A stretch of 39,894 nucleotides of DNA from Utricularia gibba (taxonomy: Eukaryota > Streptophyta > Magnoliopsida > Lamiales > Lentibulariaceae): NCBI GenBank assembly GCA_002189035.1, contig NEEC01000057.1, positions 1-39,894 of the forward strand, in the 5' to 3' direction. Under the pieces are notes generated by a model that saw only the letters and a list, made by a program, of their open reading frames with translations, did no database searches and was not told the origin of the DNA. Positions within the stretch are counted from its first letter, which is position 1. The number at the start of each line of letters is the position of its first letter. This document shows, in pieces, positions 11,717 through 25,745 of this stretch. Made by a program: the position numbers and the translations under genes.

Positions 11717-13852
11717 CAACTAATTGAATCAATCAACAGCCAAAACATATGGTGTCAAACTTCATCGGATATGCGATCAAGATGGAAAAAAGTCACATGT
11801 TACATCATGAATTTCGTGGCATCACTTATCCCAACACTGTTGTATACTCAGGATATGCGTAAATATTTATTTTTAACAAATCCGGTGCACGTGTGATTTT
11901 TCGGCTGCATCCCGAATGGTGATGCGCAATGAAATGACTATGTCGCACATCCTGGTCCACGAAGCACCTCTTCGAAACATGTAGAGCCTTACTCTTCATA
12001 GCACACCATTGGGAAGCTTTATTCGTGCTCCAAGTAATATCATATGGAGTTACGTTTTTCCGATAACTGTGGACATATTAAAAACAACCTCAACGAAAAG
12101 TGTCTTCCGTGTCCTTCCTTGGTGGCTGCGTCTAAGAATGTGCTTCTCGTTCTCGACATTGATGCAAATGGGATACACGGCAAAAGAATCAAATAGCCAC
12201 TAGAGACATGGTGTATGGGAATGGTGCATCAAGAATCAGAAGTATCATAGCAACTAATTGAATCAATCAACAGCCAAAACATATGGTGTCAAACTTCATC
12301 GGATATGCGATCAAGATGGAAAAAAGTCACATGTTACATCATGAATTTCGTGGCATCACTTATCCCAACACTGTTGTATACTCAGGATATGCGTAAATAT
12401 TTATTTTTAACAAATCCGGTGCACGTGTGATTTTTCGGCTGCATCCCGAATGGTGATGCGCAATGAAATGACTATGTCGCACATCCTGGTCCACGAAGCA
12501 CCTCTTCGAAACATGTAGAGCCTTACTCTTCATAGCACACCATTGGGAAGCTTTATTCGTGCTCCAAGTAATATCATATGGAGTTACGTTTTTCCGATAA
12601 CTGTGGACATATTAAAAACAACCTCAACGAAAAGTGTCTTCCGTGTCCTTCCTTGGTGGCTGCGTCTAAGAATGTGCTTCTCGTTCTCGACATTGATGCA
12701 AATGGGATACACGGCAAAAGAATCAAATAGCCACTAGAGACATGGTGTATGGGAATGGTGCATCAAGAATCAGAAGTATCATAGCAACTAATTGAATCAA
12801 TCAACAGCCAAAACATATGGTGTCAAACTTCATCGGATATGCGATCAAGATGGAAAAAAGTCACATGTTACATCATGAATTTCGTGGCATCACTTATCCC
12901 AACACTGTTGTATACTCAGGATATGCGTAAATATTTATTTTTAACAAATCCGGTGCACGTGTGATTTTTCGGCTGCATCCCGAATGGTGATGCGCAATGA
13001 AATGACTATGTCGCACATCCTGGTCCACGAAGCACCTCTTCGAAACATGTAGAGCCTTACTCTTCATAGCACACCATTGGGAAGCTTTATTCGTGCTCCA
13101 AGTAATATCATATGGAGTTACGTTTTTCCGATAACTGTGGACATATTAAAAACAACCTCAACGAAAAGTGTCTTCCGTGTCCTTCCTTGGTGGCTGCGTC
13201 TAAGAATGTGCTTCTCGTTCTCGACATTGATGCAAATGGGATACACGGCAAAAGAATCAAATAGCCACTAGAGACATGGTGTATGGGAATGGTGCATCAA
13301 GAATCAGAAGTATCATAGCAACTAATTGAATCAATCAACAGCCAAAACATATGGTGTCAAACTTCATCGGATATGCGATCAAGATGGAAAAAAGTCACAT
13401 GTTACATCATGAATTTCGTGGCATCACTTATCCCAACACTGTTGTATACTCAGGATATGCGTAAATATTTATTTTTAACAAATCCGGTGCACGTGTGATT
13501 TTTCGGCTGCATCCCGAATGGTGATGCGCAATGAAATGACTATGTCGCACATCCTGGTCCACGAAGCACCTCTTCGAAAACATGTAGAGCCTTACTCTTC
13601 ATAGCACACCATTGGGAAGCTTTATTCGTGCTCCAAGTAATATCATATGGAGTTACGTTTTCCGATAACTGTGGACATATTAAAAACAACCTCAACGAAA
13701 AGTGTCTTCCGTGTCCTTCCTTGGTGGCTGCGTCTAAGAATGTGCTTCTCGTTCTCGACATTGATGCAAATGGGATACACGGCAAAAGAATCAAATAGCC
13801 ACTAGAGACATGGTGTATGGGAATGGTGCATCAAGAATCAGAAGTATCATAG
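11717..13852 (+). repeat. Copies 23-26, each one base short
   Basis: Four 534-bp units start at 11717, 12251, 12785 and 13319. Copies 23, 24 and 25 all carry GAAACATG in place of GAAAACATG (A-run, monomer 259-262). Copy 26 instead has GTTTTCCG in place of GTTTTTCCG (T-run 340-344). Three adjacent copies with the same lesion suggest spread by short-range duplication or conversion. Confidence 0.93.
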
Positions 13853-15992
13853 CAACTAATTGAATCAATCAACAGCCAAAACATATGGTGTCAAACTTCA
13901 TCGGATATGCGATCAAGATGGAAAAAAGTCACATGTTACATCATGAATTTCGTGGCATCACTTATCCCAACACTGTTGTATACTCAGGATATGCGTAAAT
14001 ATTTATTTTTAACAAATCCGGTGCACGTGTGATTTTTCGGCTGCATCCCGAATGGTGATGCGCAATGAAATGACTATGTCGCACATCCTGGTCCACGAAG
14101 CACCTCTTCGAAAACATGTAGAGCCTTACTCTTCATAGCACACCATTGGGAAGCTTTATTCGTGCTCCAAGTAATATCATATGGAGTTACGTTTTTCCGA
14201 TAACTGTGGACATATTAAAAACAACCTCAACGAAAAGTGTCTTCCGTGTCCTTCCTTGGTGGCTGCGTCTAAGAATGTGCTTCTCGTTCTCGACATTGAT
14301 GCAAATGGGATACACGGCAAAAGAATCAAATAGCCACTAGAGACATGGTGTATGGGAATGGTGCATCAAGAATCAGAAGTATCATAGCAACTAATTGAAT
14401 CAATCAACAGCCAAAACATATGGTGTCAAACTTCATCGGATATGCGATCAAGATGGAAAAAAGTCACATGTTACATCATGAATTTCGTGGCATCACTTAT
14501 CCCAACACTGTTGTATACTCAGGATATGCGTAAATATTTATTTTTAACAAATCCGGTGCACGTGTGATTTTTCGGCTGCATCCCGAATGGTGATGCGCAA
14601 TGAAATGACTATGTCGCACATCCTGGTCCACGAAGCACCTCTTCGAAAACATGTAGAGCCTTACTCTTCATAGCACACCATTGGGAAGCTTTATTCGTGC
14701 TCCAAGTAATATCATATGGAGTTACGTTTTTCCGATAACTGTGGACATATTAAAAACAACCTCAACGAAAAGTGTCTTCCGTGTCCTTCCTTGGTGGCTG
14801 CGTCTAAGAATGTGCTTCTCGTTCTCGACATTGATGCAAATGGGATACACGGCAAAAGAATCAAATAGCCACTAGAGACATGGTGTATGGGAATGGTGCA
14901 TCAAGAATCAGAAGTATCATAGCAACTAATTGAATCAATCAACAGCCAAAACATATGGTGTCAAACTTCATCGGATATGCGATCAAGATGGAAAAAAGTC
15001 ACATGTTACATCATGAATTTCGTGGCATCACTTATCCCAACACTGTTGTATACTCAGGATATGCGTAAATATTTATTTTTAACAAATCCGGTGCACGTGT
15101 GATTTTTCGGCTGCATCCCGAATGGTGATGCGCAATGAAATGACTATGTCGCACATCCTGGTCCACGAAGCACCTCTTCGAAAACATGTAGAGCCTTACT
15201 CTTCATAGCACACCATTGGGAAGCTTTATTCGTGCTCCAAGTAATATCATATGGAGTTACGTTTTTCCGATAACTGTGGACATATTAAAAACAACCTCAA
15301 CGAAAAGTGTCTTCCGTGTCCTTCCTTGGTGGCTGCGTCTAAGAATGTGCTTCTCGTTCTCGACATTGATGCAAATGGGATACACGGCAAAAGAATCAAA
15401 TAGCCACTAGAGACATGGTGTATGGGAATGGTGCATCAAGAATCAGAAGTATCATAGCAACTAATTGAATCAATCAACAGCCAAAACATATGGTGTCAAA
15501 CTTCATCGGATATGCGATCAAGATGGAAAAAAGTCACATGTTACATCATGAATTTCGTGGCATCACTTATCCCAACACTGTTGTATACTCAGGATATGCG
15601 TAAATATTTATTTTTAACAAATCCGGTGCACGTGTGATTTTTCGGCTGCATCCCGAATGGTGATGCGCAATGAAATGACTATGTCGCACATCCTGGTCCA
15701 CGAAGCACCTCTTCGAAAACATGTAGAGCCTTACTCTTCATAGCACACCATTGGGAAGCTTTATTCGTGCTCCAAGTAATATCATATGGAGTTACGTTTT
15801 TCCGATAACTGTGGACATATTAAAAACAACCTCAACGAAAAGTGTCTTCCGTGTCCTTCCTTGGTGGCTGCGTCTAAGAATGTGCTTCTCGTTCTCGACA
15901 TTGATGCAAATGGGATACACGGCAAAAGAATCAAATAGCCACTAGAGACATGGTGTATGGGAATGGTGCATCAAGAATCAGAAGTATCATAG
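13853..15992 (+). repeat. Four exact units, copies 27-30
   Basis: Starts are at 13853, 14388, 14923 and 15458, all 535 bp and matching the consensus. Confidence 0.95.
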
Positions 15993-17059
15993 CAACTAAT
16001 TGAATCAATCAACAGCCAAAACATATGGTGTCAAACTTCATCGGATATGCGATCAAGATGGAAAAAAGTCACATGTTACATCATGAATTTCGTGGCATCA
16101 CTTATCCCAACACTGTTGTATACTCAGGATATGCGTAAATATTTATTTTTAACAAATCCGGTGCACGTGTGATTTTTCGGCTGCATCCCGAATGGTGATG
16201 CGCAATGAAATGACTATGTCGCACATCCTGGTCCACGAAGCACCTCTTCGAAACATGTAGAGCCTTACTCTTCATAGCACACCATTGGGAAGCTTTATTC
16301 GTGCTCCAAGTAATATCATATGGAGTTACGTTTTCCGATAACTGTGGACATATTAAAAACAACCTCAACGAAAAGTGTCTTCCGTGTCCTTCCTTGGTGG
16401 CTGCGTCTAAGAATGTGCTTCTCGTTCTCGACATTGATGCAAATGGGATACACGGCAAAAGAATCAAATAGCCACTAGAGACATGGTGTATGGGAATGGT
16501 GCATCAAGAATCAGAAGTATCATAGCAACTAATTGAATCAATCAACAGCCAAAACATATGGTGTCAAACTTCATCGGATATGCGATCAAGATGGAAAAAA
16601 GTCACATGTTACATCATGAATTTCGTGGCATCACTTATCCCAACACTGTTGTATACTCAGGATATGCGTAAATATTTATTTTTAACAAATCCGGTGCACG
16701 TGTGATTTTTCGGCTGCATCCCGAATGGTGATGCGCAATGAAATGACTATGTCGCACATCCTGGTCCACGAAGCACCTCTTCGAAAACATGTAGAGCCTT
16801 ACTCTTCATAGCACACCATTGGGAAGCTTTATTCGTGCTCCAAGTAATATCATATGGAGTTACGTTTTTCCGATAACTGTGGACATATTAAAAACAACCT
16901 CAACGAAAAGTGTCTTCCGTGTCCTTCCTTGGTGGCTGCGTTAAGAATGTGCTTCTCGTTCTCGACATTGATGCAAATGGGATACACGGCAAAAGAATCA
17001 AATAGCCACTAGAGACATGGTGTATGGGAATGGTGCATCAAGAATCAGAAGTATCATAG
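15993..17059 (+). repeat. Variant doublet, copies 31-32
   Basis: Copy 31 (15993-16525, 533 bp) carries both the A-run loss (GAAACATG) and the T-run loss (GTTTTCCG). Copy 32 (16526-17059, 534 bp) reads GCGTTAAG in place of GCGTCTAAG. A nearly matching pair occurs at copies 38-39. Confidence 0.92.
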
Positions 17060-19734
17060 CAACTAATTGAATCAATCAACAGCCAAAACATATGGTGTCA
17101 AACTTCATCGGATATGCGATCAAGATGGAAAAAAGTCACATGTTACATCATGAATTTCGTGGCATCACTTATCCCAACACTGTTGTATACTCAGGATATG
17201 CGTAAATATTTATTTTTAACAAATCCGGTGCACGTGTGATTTTTCGGCTGCATCCCGAATGGTGATGCGCAATGAAATGACTATGTCGCACATCCTGGTC
17301 CACGAAGCACCTCTTCGAAAACATGTAGAGCCTTACTCTTCATAGCACACCATTGGGAAGCTTTATTCGTGCTCCAAGTAATATCATATGGAGTTACGTT
17401 TTTCCGATAACTGTGGACATATTAAAAACAACCTCAACGAAAAGTGTCTTCCGTGTCCTTCCTTGGTGGCTGCGTCTAAGAATGTGCTTCTCGTTCTCGA
17501 CATTGATGCAAATGGGATACACGGCAAAAGAATCAAATAGCCACTAGAGACATGGTGTATGGGAATGGTGCATCAAGAATCAGAAGTATCATAGCAACTA
17601 ATTGAATCAATCAACAGCCAAAACATATGGTGTCAAACTTCATCGGATATGCGATCAAGATGGAAAAAAGTCACATGTTACATCATGAATTTCGTGGCAT
17701 CACTTATCCCAACACTGTTGTATACTCAGGATATGCGTAAATATTTATTTTTAACAAATCCGGTGCACGTGTGATTTTTCGGCTGCATCCCGAATGGTGA
17801 TGCGCAATGAAATGACTATGTCGCACATCCTGGTCCACGAAGCACCTCTTCGAAAACATGTAGAGCCTTACTCTTCATAGCACACCATTGGGAAGCTTTA
17901 TTCGTGCTCCAAGTAATATCATATGGAGTTACGTTTTTCCGATAACTGTGGACATATTAAAAACAACCTCAACGAAAAGTGTCTTCCGTGTCCTTCCTTG
18001 GTGGCTGCGTCTAAGAATGTGCTTCTCGTTCTCGACATTGATGCAAATGGGATACACGGCAAAAGAATCAAATAGCCACTAGAGACATGGTGTATGGGAA
18101 TGGTGCATCAAGAATCAGAAGTATCATAGCAACTAATTGAATCAATCAACAGCCAAAACATATGGTGTCAAACTTCATCGGATATGCGATCAAGATGGAA
18201 AAAAGTCACATGTTACATCATGAATTTCGTGGCATCACTTATCCCAACACTGTTGTATACTCAGGATATGCGTAAATATTTATTTTTAACAAATCCGGTG
18301 CACGTGTGATTTTTCGGCTGCATCCCGAATGGTGATGCGCAATGAAATGACTATGTCGCACATCCTGGTCCACGAAGCACCTCTTCGAAAACATGTAGAG
18401 CCTTACTCTTCATAGCACACCATTGGGAAGCTTTATTCGTGCTCCAAGTAATATCATATGGAGTTACGTTTTTCCGATAACTGTGGACATATTAAAAACA
18501 ACCTCAACGAAAAGTGTCTTCCGTGTCCTTCCTTGGTGGCTGCGTCTAAGAATGTGCTTCTCGTTCTCGACATTGATGCAAATGGGATACACGGCAAAAG
18601 AATCAAATAGCCACTAGAGACATGGTGTATGGGAATGGTGCATCAAGAATCAGAAGTATCATAGCAACTAATTGAATCAATCAACAGCCAAAACATATGG
18701 TGTCAAACTTCATCGGATATGCGATCAAGATGGAAAAAAGTCACATGTTACATCATGAATTTCGTGGCATCACTTATCCCAACACTGTTGTATACTCAGG
18801 ATATGCGTAAATATTTATTTTTAACAAATCCGGTGCACGTGTGATTTTTCGGCTGCATCCCGAATGGTGATGCGCAATGAAATGACTATGTCGCACATCC
18901 TGGTCCACGAAGCACCTCTTCGAAAACATGTAGAGCCTTACTCTTCATAGCACACCATTGGGAAGCTTTATTCGTGCTCCAAGTAATATCATATGGAGTT
19001 ACGTTTTTCCGATAACTGTGGACATATTAAAAACAACCTCAACGAAAAGTGTCTTCCGTGTCCTTCCTTGGTGGCTGCGTCTAAGAATGTGCTTCTCGTT
19101 CTCGACATTGATGCAAATGGGATACACGGCAAAAGAATCAAATAGCCACTAGAGACATGGTGTATGGGAATGGTGCATCAAGAATCAGAAGTATCATAGC
19201 AACTAATTGAATCAATCAACAGCCAAAACATATGGTGTCAAACTTCATCGGATATGCGATCAAGATGGAAAAAAGTCACATGTTACATCATGAATTTCGT
19301 GGCATCACTTATCCCAACACTGTTGTATACTCAGGATATGCGTAAATATTTATTTTTAACAAATCCGGTGCACGTGTGATTTTTCGGCTGCATCCCGAAT
19401 GGTGATGCGCAATGAAATGACTATGTCGCACATCCTGGTCCACGAAGCACCTCTTCGAAAACATGTAGAGCCTTACTCTTCATAGCACACCATTGGGAAG
19501 CTTTATTCGTGCTCCAAGTAATATCATATGGAGTTACGTTTTTCCGATAACTGTGGACATATTAAAAACAACCTCAACGAAAAGTGTCTTCCGTGTCCTT
19601 CCTTGGTGGCTGCGTCTAAGAATGTGCTTCTCGTTCTCGACATTGATGCAAATGGGATACACGGCAAAAGAATCAAATAGCCACTAGAGACATGGTGTAT
19701 GGGAATGGTGCATCAAGAATCAGAAGTATCATAG
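17060..19734 (+). repeat. Five exact units, copies 33-37
   Basis: Starts are at 17060, 17595, 18130, 18665 and 19200, all 535 bp and matching the consensus. Confidence 0.95.
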
Positions 19735-20801
19735 CAACTAATTGAATCAATCAACAGCCAAAACATATGGTGTCAAACTTCATCGGATATGCGATCAAGA
19801 TGGAAAAAAGTCACATGTTACATCATGAATTTCGTGGCATCACTTATCCCAACACTGTTGTATACTCAGGATATGCGTAAATATTTATTTTTAACAAATC
19901 CGGTGCACGTGTGATTTTTCGGCTGCATCCCGAATGGTGATGCGCAATGAAATGACTATGTCGCACATCCTGGTCCACGAAGCACCTCTTCGAAACATGT
20001 AGAGCCTTACTCTTCATAGCACACCATTGGGAAGCTTTATTCGTGCTCCAAGTAATATCATATGGAGTTACGTTTTCCGATAACTGTGGACATATTAAAA
20101 ACAACCTCAACGAAAAGTGTCTTCCGTGTCCTTCCTTGGTGGCTGCGTCTAAGAATGTGCTTCTCGTTCTCGACATTGATGCAAATGGGATACACGGCAA
20201 AAGAATCAAATAGCCACTAGAGACATGGTGTATGGGAATGGTGCATCAAGAATCAGAAGTATCATAGCAACTAATTGAATCAATCAACAGCCAAAACATA
20301 TGGTGTCAAACTTCATCGGATATGCGATCAAGATGGAAAAAAGTCACATGTTACATCATGAATTTCGTGGCATCACTTATCCCAACACTGTTGTATACTC
20401 AGGATATGCGTAAATATTTATTTTTAACAAATCCGGTGCACGTGTGATTTTTCGGCTGCATCCCGAATGGTGATGCGCAATGAAATGACTATGTCGCACA
20501 TCCTGGTCCACGAAGCACCTCTTCGAAAACATGTAGAGCCTTACTCTTCATAGCACACCATTGGGAAGCTTTATTCGTGCTCCAAGTAATATCATATGGA
20601 GTTACGTTTTTCCGATAACTGTGGACATATTAAAAACAACCTCAACGAAAAGTGTCTTCCGTGTCCTTCCTTGGTGGCTGCGTTTAAGAATGTGCTTCTC
20701 GTTCTCGACATTGATGCAAATGGATACACGGCAAAAGAATCAAATAGCCACTAGAGACATGGTGTATGGGAATGGTGCATCAAGAATCAGAAGTATCATA
20801 G
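19735..20801 (+). repeat. Variant doublet, copies 38-39
   Basis: Copy 38 (19735-20267, 533 bp) has the same two run losses as copy 31. Copy 39 (20268-20801, 534 bp) has GCGTTTAAG, a C-to-T substitution at monomer 417, plus GGG to GG at 455-457. The order of the two variant types matches copies 31-32, seven units (3742 bp) upstream. Confidence 0.92.
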
Positions 20802-20930
20802 CAACTAATTGAATCAATCAACAGCCAAAACATATGGTGTCAAACTTCATCGGATATGCGATCAAGATGGAAAAAAGTCACATGTTACATCATGAATTTC
20901 GTGGCATCAAGAAATCAGAAGTATCACTAG
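20802..20930 (+). repeat. Truncated unit, copy 40 (129 bp)
   Basis: The unit runs normally to monomer 108, then continues from monomer 517. GCATCA occurs at both breakpoints (monomer 103-108 and 511-516) and remains once at 20904-20909, so 408 bp are lost between 6-bp microhomologies. Two single-base insertions follow, AGAAATCAG and TATCACTAG, neither seen in other copies. The truncated unit separates two very uniform blocks. Confidence 0.93.
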
Positions 20931-23900
20931 CAACTAATTGAATCAATCAACAGCCAAAACATATGGTGTCAAACTTCATCGGATATGCGATCAAGATGGA
21001 AAAAAGTCACATGTTACATCATGAATTTCGTGGCATCACTTATCCCAACACTGTTGTATACTCAGGATATGCGTAAATATTTATTTTTAACAAATCCGGT
21101 GCACGTGTGATTTTTCGGCTGCATCCCGAATGGTGATGCGCAATGAAATGACTATGTCGCACATCCTGGTCCACGAAGCACCTCTTCGAAAACATGTAGA
21201 GCCTTACTCTTCATAGCACACCATTGGGAAGCTTTATTCGTGCTCCAAGTAATATCATATGGAGTTACGTTTTTCCGATAACTGTGGACATATTAAAAAC
21301 AACCTCAACGAAAAGTGTCTTCCGTGTCCTTCCTTGGTGGCTGCGTCTAAGAATGTGCTTCTCGTTCTCGACATTGATGCAAATGGGATACACGGCAAAA
21401 GAATCAAATAGCCACTAGAGACATGGTGTATGGGAATGGTGCATCAAGAATCAGAAGTATCATAGCAACTAATTGAATCAATCAACAGCCAAAACATATG
21501 GTGTCAAACTTCATCGGATATGCGATCAAGATGGAAAAAAGTCACATGTTACATCATGAATTTCGTGGCATCACTTATCCCAACACTGTTGTATACTCAG
21601 GATATGCGTAAATATTTATTTTTAACAAATCCGGTGCACGTGTGATTTTTCGGCTGCATCCCGAATGGTGATGCGCAATGAAATGACTATGTCGCACATC
21701 CTGGTCCACGAAGCACCTCTTCGAAAACATGTAGAGCCTTACTCTTCATAGCACACCATTGGGAAGCTTTATTCGTGCTCCAAGTAATATCATATGGAGT
21801 TACGTTTTTCCGATAACTGTGGACATATTAAAAACAACCTCAACGAAAAGTGTCTTCCGTGTCCTTCCTTGGTGGCTGCGTCTAAGAATGTGCTTCTCGT
21901 TCTCGACATTGATGCAAATGGGATACACGGCAAAAGAATCAAATAGCCACTAGAGACATGGTGTATGGGAATGGTGCATCAAGAATCAGAAGTATCATAG
22001 CAACTAATTGAATCAATCAACAGCCAAAACATATGGTGTCAAACTTCATCGGATATGCGATCAAGATGGAAAAAAGTCACATGTTACATCATGAATTTCG
22101 TGGCATCACTTATCCCAACACTGTTGTATACTCAGGATATGCGTAAATATTTATTTTTAACAAATCCGGTGCACGTGTGATTTTTCGGCTGCATCCCGAA
22201 TGGTGATGCGCAATGAAATGACTATGTCGCACATCCTGGTCCACGAAGCACCTCTTCGAAAACATGTAGAGCCTTACTCTTCATAGCACACCATTGGGAA
22301 GCTTTATTCGTGCTCCAAGTAATATCATATGGAGTTACGTTTTTCCGATAACTGTGGACATATTAAAAACAACCTCAACGAAAAGTGTCTTCCGTGTCCT
22401 TCCTTGGTGGCTGCGTCTAAGAATGTGCTTCTCGTTCTCGACATTGATGCAAATGGGATACACGGCAAAAGAATCAAATAGCCACTAGAGACATGGTGTA
22501 TGGGAATGGTGCATCAAGAATCAGAAGTATCATAGCAACTAATTGAATCAATCAACAGCCAAAACATATGGTGTCAAACTTCATCGGATATGCGATCAAG
22601 ATGGAAAAAAGTCACATGTTACATCATGAATTTCGTGGCATCACTTATCCCAACACTGTTGTATACTCAGGATATGCGTAAATATTTATTTTTAACAAAT
22701 CCGGTGCACGTGTGATTTTTCGGCTGCATCCCGAATGGTGATGCGCAATGAAATGACTATGTCGCACATCCTGGTCCACGAAGCACCTCTTCGAAAACAT
22801 GTAGAGCCTTACTCTTCATAGCACACCATTGGGAAGCTTTATTCGTGCTCCAAGTAATATCATATGGAGTTACGTTTTTCCGATAACTGTGGACATATTA
22901 AAAACAACCTCAACGAAAAGTGTCTTCCGTGTCCTTCCTTGGTGGCTGCGTTTAAGAATGTGCTTCTCGTTCTCGACATTGATGCAAATGGGATACACGG
23001 CAAAAGAATCAAATAGCCACTAGAGACATGGTGTATGGGAATGGTGCATCAAGAATCAGAAGTATCATAGCAACTAATTGAATCAATCAACAGCCAAAAC
23101 ATATGGTGTCAAACTTCATCGGATATGCGATCAAGATGGAAAAAAGTCACATGTTACATCATGAATTTCGTGGCATCACTTATCCCAACACTGTTGTATA
23201 CTCAGGATATGCGTAAATATTTATTTTTAACAAATCCGGTGCACGTGTGATTTTTCGGCTGCATCCCGAATGGTGATGCGCAATGAAATGACTATGTCGC
23301 ACATCCTGGTCCACGAAGCACCTCTTCGAAAACATGTAGAGCCTTACTCTTCATAGCACACCATTGGGAAGCTTTATTCGTGCTCCAAGTAATATCATAT
23401 GGAGTTACGTTTTTCCGATAACTGTGGACATATTAAAAACAACCTCAACGAAAAGTGTCTTCCGTGTCCTTCCTTGGTGGCTGCGTCTAAGAATGTGCTT
23501 CTCGTTCTCGACATTGATGCAAATGGGATACACGGCAAAAGAATCAAATAGCCACTAGAGACATGGTGTATGGGAATGGTGCATCAAGAATCAGAAGTAT
23601 CATAGCAACTAATTGAATCAATCAACAGCCAAAACATATGGTGTCAAACTTCATCGGATATGCGATCAAGATGGAAAAAAGTCACATGTTACATCATGAA
23701 TTTCGTGGCATCACTTATCCCAACACTGTTGTATACTCAGGATATGCGTAAATATTTATTTTTAACAAATCCGGTGCACGTGTGATTTTTCGGCTGCATC
23801 CCGAATGGTGATGCGCAATGAAATGACTATGTCGCACATCCTGGTCCACGAAGCACCTCTTCGAAAACATGTAGAGCCTTACTCTTCATAGCACACCATT

Positions 23901-25745
23901 GGGAAGCTTTATTCGTGCTCCAAGTAATATCATATGGAGTTACGTTTTTCCGATAACTGTGGACATATTAAAAACAACCTCAACGAAAAGTGTCTTCCGT
24001 GTCCTTCCTTGGTGGCTGCGTCTAAGAATGTGCTTCTCGTTCTCGACATTGATGCAAATGGGATACACGGCAAAAGAATCAAATAGCCACTAGAGACATG
24101 GTGTATGGGAATGGTGCATCAAGAATCAGAAGTATCATAGCAACTAATTGAATCAATCAACAGCCAAAACATATGGTGTCAAACTTCATCGGATATGCGA
24201 TCAAGATGGAAAAAAGTCACATGTTACATCATGAATTTCGTGGCATCACTTATCCCAACACTGTTGTATACTCAGGATATGCGTAAATATTTATTTTTAA
24301 CAAATCCGGTGCACGTGTGATTTTTCGGCTGCATCCCGAATGGTGATGCGCAATGAAATGACTATGTCGCACATCCTGGTCCACGAAGCACCTCTTCGAA
24401 AACATGTAGAGCCTTACTCTTCATAGCACACCATTGGGAAGCTTTATTCGTGCTCCAAGTAATATCATATGGAGTTACGTTTTTCCGATAACTGTGGACA
24501 TATTAAAAACAACCTCAACGAAAAGTGTCTTCCGTGTCCTTCCTTGGTGGCTGCGTCTAAGAATGTGCTTCTCGTTCTCGACATTGATGCAAATGGGATA
24601 CACGGCAAAAGAATCAAATAGCCACTAGAGACATGGTGTATGGGAATGGTGCATCAAGAATCAGAAGTATCATAGCAACTAATTGAATCAATCAACAGCC
24701 AAAACATATGGTGTCAAACTTCATCGGATATGCGATCAAGATGGAAAAAAGTCACATGTTACATCATGAATTTCGTGGCATCACTTATCCCAACACTGTT
24801 GTATACTCAGGATATGCGTAAATATTTATTTTTAACAAATCCGGTGCACGTGTGATTTTTCGGCTGCATCCCGAATGGTGATGCGCAATGAAATGACTAT
24901 GTCGCACATCCTGGTCCACGAAGCACCTCTTCGAAAACATGTAGAGCCTTACTCTTCATAGCACACCATTGGGAAGCTTTATTCGTGCTCCAAGTAATAT
25001 CATATGGAGTTACGTTTTTCCGATAACTGTGGACATATTAAAAACAACCTCAACGAAAAGTGTCTTCCGTGTCCTTCCTTGGTGGCTGCGTCTAAGAATG
25101 TGCTTCTCGTTCTCGACATTGATGCAAATGGGATACACGGCAAAAGAATCAAATAGCCACTAGAGACATGGTGTATGGGAATGGTGCATCAAGAATCAGA
25201 AGTATCATAGCAACTAATTGAATCAATCAACAGCCAAAACATATGGTGTCAAACTTCATCGGATATGCGATCAAGATGGAAAAAAGTCACATGTTACATC
25301 ATGAATTTCGTGGCATCACTTATCCCAACACTGTTGTATACTCAGGATATGCGTAAATATTTATTTTTAACAAATCCGGTGCACGTGTGATTTTTCGGCT
25401 GCATCCCGAATGGTGATGCGCAATGAAATGACTATGTCGCACATCCTGGTCCACGAAGCACCTCTTCGAAAACATGTAGAGCCTTACTCTTCATAGCACA
25501 CCATTGGGAAGCTTTATTCGTGCTCCAAGTAATATCATATGGAGTTACGTTTTTCCGATAACTGTGGACATATTAAAAACAACCTCAACGAAAAGTGTCT
25601 TCCGTGTCCTTCCTTGGTGGCTGCGTCTAAGAATGTGCTTCTCGTTCTCGACATTGATGCAAATGGGATACACGGCAAAAGAATCAAATAGCCACTAGAG
25701 ACATGGTGTATGGGAATGGTGCATCAAGAATCAGAAGTATCATAG
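20931..25745 (+). repeat. Nine uniform units, copies 41-49
   Basis: Starts are at 20931, 21466, 22001, 22536, 23071, 23606, 24141, 24676 and 25211, all 535 bp. The only difference I noticed is GCGTTTAAG in copy 44 (22536-23070), the C-to-T change also found in copy 39. It is a true base substitution without length change. Confidence 0.95.

Noticed and set aside
16102-16467. 121-codon minus-strand frame (also at 19844-20209 and 29756-30106)
   Set aside because: It opens only in units that lost one base from each of two runs, so it is a by-product of frameshifts in non-coding repeat. No domain is recognisable.
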